NCBI GenBank assembly: GCA_016199425.1 | Contig: JACQGT010000643.1 | Span: 1-5,685, forward strand | Length of the DNA: 5,685 nucleotides | From: Chloroflexota bacterium | Lineage (GTDB): Bacteria; Chloroflexota; Anaerolineae; Caldilineales; Caldilineaceae | Direction: 5' to 3' | Translations under genes and position numbers: made by a program | Part shown: piece after piece, positions 1-4,768 of the stretch | How positions within the stretch are numbered: the stretch's first letter is position 1 | Layout: every line of letters begins with the position of its first letter | The notes under the pieces: model-generated | Databases searched by the model: none | What the model was told of the DNA's origin: nothing | What the model saw: the letters and a program-made list of their open reading frames with translations, nothing else

Positions 1-1470
1 CTTTTCCTGGGCCAGTCTCCACGGCTGACTGCGTACGGCGTCCACATCGACCCCGCAGAGGCGAGCCATTTCTCCAGCGTGAGGTGTCAGAATCGCCGGG
101 TGGGGCAGAAGTTCCGGCCAGTTGTCGATCAGCGCCAGACAGTTCAGCCCGTCGGCGTCGATGACCGTCGGCGGCAAAGAGGGCGTAGCCGCGGGCAACT
201 GGCTGCGACGACGAATCGCACCGAAGGGCGTGGCGGGCAGCGCGTGGAGGATAGTATCCCCTTCCTCCTCCTCGGCGGCTGTCCTGCTGGGAAAGGTGGT
301 GGGCAGCACCGACGAACGGCCCGAACGGGTGCGGGTGAGGAAGGAGCGCACGAAATCCACTGTAGGGGTTTCGTGGCTCAGCCCGCAGCCCAGGAGCAGG
401 GCCTGGTAGCCGCCGATCTTCTCGTTGATCGTCGCCACCGCGTCTTCGTTGATGACGCCCATCTCGTGGGAGAGGAGCAGCCAGGTCGGTTCGGCCAAAG
501 CCGTAGCCACGGGAACCCAGACCGGCTGGGGCACTGCGCCTGTGACCAGCCCCGCGCCGGTTCGACCGATGGCCGCACAGCTCAGATAGGCCGCGCCGGG
601 ATAGTTGACACTGCCCACCACCGCCATCGCCTTGCCAAAGCTGCCTTTGTGGCTCACCCGATGGCGGGCGGGGAGGAGCGGGGCCACATACTTTGGGGCC
701 AGGGCGAAGGTGTGGATGTTATCGGCCAGAGCGGGCGCGATGCCGATGTCCACCACCACCAGTTGGCCCAGGAAATTGGCTGCGGGAAAGCGAAAATGTC
801 CGCTCTTCGCATAGGCAAAAGTGGCGGTAACATCCGCCGAAACCGCGTGGGGGTCCAGGCTGCCCGTATCACAATCCATCCCACTGGGACAGTCCACCGC
901 CACAACCGTCAGTCTGCCGCTGTTCTCCTCCTGCTGCCGTTGTACCCGCACCTCATTCACCTGATCCAGAAGCCCGGCCAGACTGCCTTCAATGGGACGG
1001 TTGCTGCCCGTGCCCAGCAGACTGTCCACCACCACTGCGGCCCGGTGCAGCCATTCGGCCAGAGCGGTGAAGTCGCCGTCGGCGTCGGCGCGCACACTTT
1101 CCACGCCCCGGGCCGCCAGTTGGCCGAAATGCTCCTGGTAGTCGTGCTCCGGTTCGGTGCGCCGCTGCCAGATGTAGAGCCGCACAGGGTAGCCGGCGTC
1201 GTGGAGGTGGCGGGCGCAGACCAGCCCGTCGCCGCCGTTGTTGCCCGGCCCCGCCAGCACCAGCACAGGCGTTTCATCGGCTGCGGGGAAACGCTCCCGG
1301 ATCGCCTCGGCCACTGCCGCGCCCGCCCGTTCCATCATCTGCGCGTAGGAGTGGCCGCCCTCGTTGGCCGTGCGTTCCAGCGCTTGCATTTGGGCGACGG
1401 TGATGATTTTCAGGTGGTTGGGGATGGGGCGGGTATTCGTCTCTCTGTTCGAGCGCTGCGATTCAGCCAT
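1..1470 (-). CDS. nnrD: Bifunctional NAD(P)HX epimerase / ADP-dependent dehydratase, 3' end outside window
   Basis: This is a cytosolic metabolite-repair enzyme. Its N-terminal half epimerises R- to S-NAD(P)HX and its C-terminal half dehydrates S-NAD(P)HX back to NAD(P)H with ADP. I translated the minus strand by hand: the frame is open for all 490 codons from ATG at 1470 to the window edge. The YjeF_N epimerase domain covers about residues 20-255, with GPGNNGGDG at 74-82, VVVDSLLGTG at 146-155 and VDCPSGMD at 192-199. The dehydratase (ribokinase-like) domain starts near 270, with HKGSFGK (274-280), RTGAG (303-307), a GCGLS variant of the GLG loop (361-365), DADGLN (438-443) and LTPHAGEMAR (461-470). 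The final catalytic GTGD motif should lie past the left edge. Between the GLG loop and DADG there are about 70 residues, longer than I expect from E. coli, including an EEEE stretch and RRR. AGAGGA lies 10 nt before the ATG. Family identity is very secure. Confidence 0.97.
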   Translation of the reverse strand, partial: MAESQRSNRETNTRPIPNHLKIITVAQMQALERTANEGGHSYAQMMERAGAAVAEAIRERFPAADETPVLVLAGPGNNGGDGLVCARHLHDAGYPVRLYIWQRRTEPEHDYQEHFGQLAARGVESVRADADGDFTALAEWLHRAAVVVDSLLGTGSNRPIEGSLAGLLDQVNEVRVQRQQEENSGRLTVVAVDCPSGMDCDTGSLDPHAVSADVTATFAYAKSGHFRFPAANFLGQLVVVDIGIAPALADNIHTFALAPKYVAPLLPARHRVSHKGSFGKAMAVVGSVNYPGAAYLSCAAIGRTGAGLVTGAVPQPVWVPVATALAEPTWLLLSHEMGVINEDAVATINEKIGGYQALLLGCGLSHETPTVDFVRSFLTRTRSGRSSVLPTTFPSRTAAEEEEGDTILHALPATPFGAIRRRSQLPAATPSLPPTVIDADGLNCLALIDNWPELLPHPAILTPHAGEMARLCGVDVDAVRSQPWRLAQEK

Positions 1471-1517
1471 CGACTTCAAATCCTCTCAGCTATTTCGTTG
1501 GGTCACCTAATGTCGCG

Positions 1518-1538
1518 GGGCGGATTGCCAATCCGCCC
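1518..1538. repeat. Perfect 10-bp palindromic hairpin element (GGGCGGATTG / CAATCCGCCC)
   Basis: The arms at 1518-1527 and 1529-1538 are perfectly complementary around a single central base, with a G-T pair extending it outward at 1517/1539. It sits in the 84-bp gap between the cyclase stop and the nnrD start. In the direction of transcription no T-run follows the hairpin, so it is not a typical Rho-independent terminator. Palindromes of the GTAGGGCGGATT type are, to my knowledge, common dispersed intergenic elements in several bacterial phyla. The assignment as a dispersed repeat is inference, because only one copy is in this window. It could still attenuate transcription into nnrD or stabilise the cyclase mRNA end. 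Confidence 0.7.
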
Positions 1539-1554
1539 TACGTTTCTTGCCTGC

Positions 1555-2199
1555 TCATTCCACGGCAATCACGCGCAGAGGGAAGGCGTCCAGACCGCTG
1601 ACAGGCACAGGCAGCGCGTAGACCTGCACCCGGCTCTTTGTCAGGCTGCCCAGGTTGGTCAGGTTTTCGATAAGGGGGATGCCCGCCCGAAAGAGGAGCA
1701 GGTGGTTGACGTTGGCGTGGGTGGTGTCGTGGGAAAGCTCCACCCCGCCGGAATCCACCCCCATCAGTTTGATCCCTTGCTCCACCAGCCAGGCCAGCCC
1801 CGCGCTGGAGAAGTATTTTGTCGGCCCCATCCGGCCAAAGGCGATGTCGCCGGGGCGCACGCCGCCCGCTGCTTGCGCCGCCGCCTGCACCTGTTCTAGC
1901 GTCACGCCGAACTCGGCTTCAGCGCCGGTCAGATCCAGGATCACCGCTTCGCCGCAGAGCTGCTCCACCGGCACTTGCGCCAGGTCTGCTCCCTCTTTCA
2001 GGCAGTGAAAAGGCATTTCGATGTGGGTGCCCACGTGGTTCATCAGCGCTACGTCAGACATCACATACCACTCGCCGGCGGGCCGTTCTTTGCCGGGGAT
2101 TTCGGCCAGCGCGTCGTGGATGTTGACGACGAATTTGCGCTCAGCGTCCGCTCCGGTGGGCCGGATGACGCGGGTCAGGTCAACGATACGGGGGGCCAT
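1555..2199 (-). CDS. Cyclase-family metal-dependent hydrolase (kynurenine formamidase / isatin hydrolase-like)
   Basis: This 214-residue soluble protein belongs to the cyclase family (PF04199), whose members hydrolyse amides or cyclic amides such as N-formylkynurenine and isatin using a bound divalent metal. Its metal-site motif HVGTHIEMPFH lies at residues 55-65. It matches the family HxGTHxDxPxH except that Glu61 replaces the usual Asp, which keeps the carboxylate. Further family signatures are GVDSGGVE near 147-154 and IPLIENLTNL in the C-terminal third. Length is normal for the family. The ATG is preceded by AAAGGA about 8 nt upstream. A weak -10-like TATACA lies at 2260-2265 with no good -35. 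It is followed by nnrD on the same strand after 84 nt. The true substrate cannot be read from sequence, and no other tryptophan-degradation gene is present, so I do not name it kynB. Confidence 0.9.
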   Translation of the reverse strand: MAPRIVDLTRVIRPTGADAERKFVVNIHDALAEIPGKERPAGEWYVMSDVALMNHVGTHIEMPFHCLKEGADLAQVPVEQLCGEAVILDLTGAEAEFGVTLEQVQAAAQAAGGVRPGDIAFGRMGPTKYFSSAGLAWLVEQGIKLMGVDSGGVELSHDTTHANVNHLLLFRAGIPLIENLTNLGSLTKSRVQVYALPVPVSGLDAFPLRVIAVE

Positions 2200-2220
2200 T
2201 GGGTTGTCCTTTCGGGTGGA

Positions 2221-2304
2221 TCAGGTGGGGTTTTCCAACAACGCCAATAATTCGGCGGGTGTATAGACAGAGAGAGATGACCCGGAGAAATCTTTCTTAT
2301 CATT
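2221..2304 (-). pseudogene. Remnant of a PIN-domain (VapC-type) toxin C-terminus
   Basis: In the minus frame one base off the antitoxin, the 27 codons before a TGA at 2221-2223 read as NDKKDF, a short linker, then VYTPAELLALLE. PIN toxins of the VapC/COG1848 type typically end with a TRNxKDF motif, which carries the last acidic active-site residue, followed by a strand and a V-x-TPxEFLxxL helix. The resemblance is in content, order and spacing. No start codon or upstream part of the toxin remains, because this frame runs straight back into the antitoxin end. I infer a deletion that removed roughly the first hundred codons of the toxin gene and joined its tail to the antitoxin stop. The match rests on family knowledge, not on a search. 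Confidence 0.5.
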
Positions 2305-2614
2305 ACTGGTACTTCTCGGCCAGATAGTCGATATACATTTCCTTCAAATCTTCGTCAGATGGCAGGGGGCCGTCTGGCCGAAGAATGCCAGCCATCTTAT
2401 TGGCAGAGTAGCGTGAACTGATGGATTCGGATTCCCGCAAAGCGTTTGGGCTAGAAAATTCTGCGAGTACAGTATGGGGCACTCCATTCTCACCCGTCTT
2501 GCCATTCTTCTGGGCCAACACCTGACGAAAGATTTGCACCAACTCCTCCATCAGCATCAATTGTTCCTGTAAAGGAAGCCGCTTCGCCTCTGTCACAATT
2601 TCCGCGTAGCTCAT
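2303..2614 (-). CDS. Orphan antitoxin-like protein (DUF2281-like, partner of a lost PIN toxin)
   Basis: This is a 103-residue protein. I chose ATG at 2614 (MSYAEIV) over the ATG at 2671, which would add 19 residues, because a strong AAAGGAG sits 6 nt before 2614 and a promoter lies between the two. The N-terminal helix (AEIVTEAKRLPLQEQLMLMEEL) resembles the small antitoxins whose first 30 residues are a helical DNA-binding or dimerisation segment. The C-terminus (KMAGILRPDGPLPSDEDL, then YIDYLAEKY) matches the tail pattern of antitoxins encoded directly upstream of PIN toxins, which wraps the toxin active site. The middle is polar and probably disordered. No intact toxin follows, only the 27-codon remnant. 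AT content is higher than in nnrD or the glycosyltransferase, as is common for mobile toxin-antitoxin loci. The antitoxin class is moderately sure; the exact family is less so. Confidence 0.7.
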   Translation of the reverse strand: MSYAEIVTEAKRLPLQEQLMLMEELVQIFRQVLAQKNGKTGENGVPHTVLAEFSSPNALRESESISSRYSANKMAGILRPDGPLPSDEDLKEMYIDYLAEKYQ

Positions 2615-2620
2615 CGAAAG

Positions 2621-2627
2621 CTCCTTT
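2621..2627 (-). promoter_or_regulatory. Strong ribosome-binding site fixing the antitoxin start
   Basis: AAAGGAG on the minus strand, 6 nt before the ATG at 2614. It rules in favour of the 103-residue product over the longer reading from 2671. Confidence 0.75.
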
Positions 2628-2661
2628 CCTGTCATCAAACCAACACGCACATTCTCATTAC

Positions 2662-2670
2662 AGTATACCA
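2662..2670 (-). promoter_or_regulatory. Extended -10 promoter for the orphan antitoxin
   Basis: TGGTATACT on the minus strand gives an extended -10 (TGn + TATACT) with five of six consensus bases. No convincing -35 is found, which is usual for extended -10 promoters. Transcription would begin near 2655 and leave a leader of about 40 nt before the start at 2614. A small inverted repeat (CAAAT 2682-2686 / ATTTG 2694-2698) lies just upstream and might be an operator for autoregulation, but five-base arms are weak evidence. Confidence 0.45.
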
Positions 2671-2699
2671 CGAACCGCCCACAAATTGCTGCGATTTGC

Positions 2700-3800
2700 C
2701 TATATTGCCCATAGTAGTCTCAGGCTAGGCCGCCAGTTTGTCCCTTCCAGCAAATCGGTGTTGTCGCTGATCGTATCGATGCTGCCGATGGGACGACGCT
2801 GTGCGATAACCTGCATCGCCGGGTCGCTGATCTGCGCCAGAAGCGCGTCGGCAAAGCCGTGCAGGGCGATGACCTGAAAGGGCCGGCCAAAGAATTGGCG
2901 GGTGGTCTCCGGCAGGGGATCGGTCAGCCCCAGCCGGTTGTGCATGCGGGCCAGCGTCTCGTAGGCGGGGATCAGATGGGCCTGGCGCGCCTGCCAGGTA
3001 GAAGCGGTCTGCGCGGCCAACAGATGGGGTGTTAGCTCCGCCGCACACGCCAGTTTTGCAAAGGCCGTGCCAAACCACTTGGGATAGGGCGCGTATTGCC
3101 GCTCCATCGCAAAGGCCAGGCGCATCACATCTCGCACCAGCCGCGACCCCATCAACGCTGAGCCGAGTTCGTCACCCACCAGCCCGGCCCGCCCCATCAG
3201 ATGTTCCTCCTGGCCGATGCGCGCCCAACCCGCGGCCAGCAGATAAAGCCAGACATCCTGGGGAAACCAGGCGAAGCGGGCGCGCATCTCTTCCAGCCCG
3301 ATCCCGTCGTGATAGACCGCGCCGGCGGTGAGGGCGCGCAGCTTCTGTTGGGGAAAGGTGAGCCAGTCCGCGGGCGTCAGCGGCTGGGTGATGTCGAAGC
3401 CCAGATAGTTTTGGACGAAGCCCTGGACGGTGGAGACGCTCACCCGGTGGTTGACCGGCCCGCTTTGCAGCACAGTGAGAAGTTGCACGCCGTTGTCCGT
3501 GGGGTCCGGTTCGCTGAAGTTGGTGGAATAGCCCCGGAAGGTGTAGGGTAGGCGATTCGCCAGGGCCGTGTGGATCGGGTCGGCCACTTCCAGGTGGTCA
3601 TCTTCGCCCACAAACAGTTGCACCCGGGGTCCCCAGTGGTGATCCGTGGACATTTCATCGTCAAAGCCCAGCACTTCCGAGCCGCTGCCGATGAGCGCGG
3701 CGCTGTGGGCCAGGGCGGGGAAGGCGTCGTCCAGGATAGGGCGAATAGCTCCGCTGTAAAATTGGCCGCAAAGGGTAAGGCCGGAGACGAATTCTGCCAA
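2700..3800 (-). CDS. DUF4037 nucleotidyltransferase-like protein
   Basis: This 366-residue soluble protein is recognisable as DUF4037. Its opening (AEFVSGLTLCGQFYSGAIRP, then a HSAALIGSGSEVLGFD block at 32-47 and MSTDHHWGPRVQLFV at 50-64) is the family signature. The GSGS loop followed by S-T-D resembles the GSxxxG...(S/D)xD core of the nucleotidyltransferase fold, with Asp53 the likeliest metal ligand. The C-terminal two thirds are mostly helical, with no signal peptide or membrane segment. The biochemical role of the family is unknown to me. The start is TTG at 3800, backed by GGGAG 7 nt upstream; the toxin stop lies only 3 nt before it in the same frame. The preceding toxin-antitoxin pair and this gene are spaced as an operon. 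No ATG in this frame is available upstream because of the TGA. Confidence 0.88.
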   Translation of the reverse strand: MAEFVSGLTLCGQFYSGAIRPILDDAFPALAHSAALIGSGSEVLGFDDEMSTDHHWGPRVQLFVGEDDHLEVADPIHTALANRLPYTFRGYSTNFSEPDPTDNGVQLLTVLQSGPVNHRVSVSTVQGFVQNYLGFDITQPLTPADWLTFPQQKLRALTAGAVYHDGIGLEEMRARFAWFPQDVWLYLLAAGWARIGQEEHLMGRAGLVGDELGSALMGSRLVRDVMRLAFAMERQYAPYPKWFGTAFAKLACAAELTPHLLAAQTASTWQARQAHLIPAYETLARMHNRLGLTDPLPETTRQFFGRPFQVIALHGFADALLAQISDPAMQVIAQRRPIGSIDTISDNTDLLEGTNWRPSLRLLWAI

Positions 3801-3803
3801 AGC

Positions 3804-4160
3804 TCATCTCCCTCGTTTTCGGATCCGGACGTTACCGGGGGTAATGACGCTAAAGGCGTCGGTCATTTCTTTCCCTCGTTTTCCCAAGACACCCGCGACA
3901 ATCACCGCCTTTGTGTCATTCGTCACGCCGGCCAACCGCAATAATACTACCCCTTCGTAGACGAGTCGCTGGCGAAAGACGAGCTCGCCAAAATCCTTAT
4001 CGGCAGTGAGCAGCAATACCCGCTCTGAGTTTGCCTGGGCAAGGATTATTTCATCGCGAATACCGGGGGACATCTCCGCGATGTAGGCAACGTGATGTCC
4101 ATCCGCTCTTAGCTGCTCAACGATCTGTCGTTCCACGCCTTCGTCGGCCAGCAGGTTCAT
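3804..4160 (-). CDS. DUF5615 PIN-like toxin of a type II toxin-antitoxin system
   Basis: This 118-residue protein is a compact PIN-like (Mut7-C/DUF5615) ribonuclease candidate. The acidic residues expected of the family are all present: LLADEG at 3-8 (Asp6, Glu7), RDE at 35-37 and TADKDFGEL at 52-60 (Asp54, Asp56). It then has the EGVVLLRL strand (69-76) and a basic tail (VRIRKRGR). Proteins of this type are encoded directly after DUF433 antitoxins and are thought to cut RNA when released. Its ATG overlaps the antitoxin stop as ATGA, so it is translated by coupling; its own upstream RBS is weak. All key acidic positions are intact, so it looks functional. Target RNA is unknown. Confidence 0.9.
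   Translation of the reverse strand: MNLLADEGVERQIVEQLRADGHHVAYIAEMSPGIRDEIILAQANSERVLLLTADKDFGELVFRQRLVYEGVVLLRLAGVTNDTKAVIVAGVLGKRGKEMTDAFSVITPGNVRIRKRGR
3808..3814 (-). promoter_or_regulatory. Ribosome-binding site of the DUF4037 gene, inside the toxin gene
   Basis: GAGGGAG on the minus strand lies within the last codons of the DUF5615 gene, 7 nt before the TTG start at 3800. It supports the unusual start and suggests that translation of the two genes is coupled. Confidence 0.6.
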
Positions 4161-4393
4161 TGCGCAAACCCCGGCACCGGGTAAACCACATCGGCTTTCA
4201 ACGCTTCAGCAGCAAAGGCCAGGGCTGCGCTGATTGCAGGACGAGTCAACCGAGGGTGAGCGTCCAACAATTGCTCAGGCTTTTCACCCGCCGCAAGTTT
4301 TTCCAGGATCAGTTCGACGGTTATGCGCGTACCCGCTACAACCGGTTTACCCATCATTACTCTTGGATCGGATACAATCAGTTTGTTCTCCAT
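4157..4393 (-). CDS. DUF433 antitoxin
   Basis: This 78-residue protein carries the full DUF433 pattern: IVSDPRVMMGKPVVAGTRI (6-24), ITVELILEKLAAGEKPEQLL (24-43) with the helix-turn-helix-like segment, HPRLT (46-50) and ISAALAFAAEAL (54-65). DUF433 proteins are DNA-binding antitoxins that neutralise the DUF5615 toxin and, by family analogy, repress their own operon. The start ATG at 4393 has AAGGGA-like sequence about 9 nt upstream. It is the first gene of the leftward operon that continues into the toxin with a 4-nt overlap and then DUF4037. Length is typical for the family. Confidence 0.93.
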   Translation of the reverse strand: MENKLIVSDPRVMMGKPVVAGTRITVELILEKLAAGEKPEQLLDAHPRLTRPAISAALAFAAEALKADVVYPVPGFAQ

Positions 4394-4435
4394 CGATCAT
4401 TTCCCTTCCCGGTATCACAATGTATGCCTGTGCAA

Positions 4436-4466
4436 AGTATAGATACTCCCGCGCATAGTAGCACAA
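4436..4466 (-). promoter_or_regulatory. Candidate promoter of the DUF433/DUF5615/DUF4037 operon
   Basis: A good -10 (TATACT, minus strand, 4436-4441) lies about 43 nt before the antitoxin ATG. A weak -35 (TTGTGC, 4461-4466) stands 19 nt upstream, longer than the ideal 17. Small inverted GTATC/GATAC arms at 4412-4416 and 4442-4446 bracket the start region and could be part of an operator; this is speculative. Confidence 0.35.
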
Positions 4467-4520
4467 CTGCCAGTCTGGTGGCAAGGACTCTGGCTGGACG
4501 CGAGCGTAGGAACCCGTAAT

Positions 4521-4548
4521 TTGGCGATCCCCGGCCAAGTGGTAAAGT
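4521..4548 (+). promoter_or_regulatory. Candidate sigma70-type promoter for the glycosyltransferase
   Basis: TTGGCG at 4521-4526 and TAAAGT at 4543-4548 are separated by 16 nt. Each matches four of six consensus bases. The implied leader would be about 210 nt and would include the repeat block. No better match was seen closer to the gene. Confidence 0.3.
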
Positions 4549-4612
4549 TATGTGACGTACAAAATGAATCCGCCTCAATCCGCTGAGTCCACTGTAAAAA
4601 GGGGAATTTCAC

Positions 4613-4690
4613 CGCGGAGACGCGGAGTTCGCGGAGGAAACGCGGAGGAATTCAGGAGAGAAATCCGCGTTTATCCGCGTTCACCCGTGG
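4613..4690. repeat. Degenerate CGCGGAG repeat block with inverted second half
   Basis: Four CGCGGA units stand on the plus strand at 4613, 4621, 4630 and 4641 (8 to 11 nt apart). The second half has the complement, TCCGCG, at 4664-4669 and 4674-4679, then a decayed unit, and one isolated copy at 4736-4741. The inner units form a perfect 9-bp inverted repeat, AAACGCGGA (4638-4646) with TCCGCGTTT (4664-4672), around a 17-nt loop. Blocks of this kind are dispersed intergenic repeats in many GC-rich bacterial genomes. A stable hairpin in the leader of the downstream gene is plausible. Confidence 0.75.
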
Positions 4691-4768
4691 CTGAAAGACC
4701 TTTTTGCGGTAGAGTCATCCACTTGATTCGCAAAATCCGCGTTCCATTCCGATTTCTCCGAGGCCGCT

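Larger units (their letters stand above)
4394..4768. other. 375-bp divergent intergenic region
   Basis: No believable gene lies here on either strand; short open frames lack family resemblance and cross the repeats. It holds the leftward promoter candidate of the toxin-antitoxin operon (about 4436-4466), a rightward promoter candidate (4521-4548), and a block of CGCGGA-type repeats (4613-4690, with one more unit at 4736-4741). The leader of the glycosyltransferase mRNA would therefore contain the repeat block. Confidence 0.75.

Noticed and set aside
1518..1538. Rho-independent terminator after the cyclase gene
   Set aside because: The hairpin is strong but is followed by CGCGAC, with no T-run in the transcribed direction.
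79..1899. 606-codon plus-strand open frame across nnrD and the cyclase gene
   Set aside because: It lies antisense to two genes with clear family motifs, is rich in His/Gln/Arg/Gly as antisense frames of GC-rich genes are, and has no recognisable domain.
2303..2671. Longer antitoxin reading from ATG at 2671
   Set aside because: The extra 19 residues overlap the promoter and RBS region, and the internal ATG at 2614 has an AAAGGAG at ideal spacing.
2700..3800. DUF4037 as a proven member of an anti-phage or toxin system
   Set aside because: Only spacing supports it; no effector domain or published partner is evident from the sequence, so it is kept as a hypothesis.
4613..4741. CRISPR-like array
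   Set aside because: Units are 6-9 nt, spacing is 8-11 nt, the orientation inverts halfway and there are no unique spacers or cas genes.
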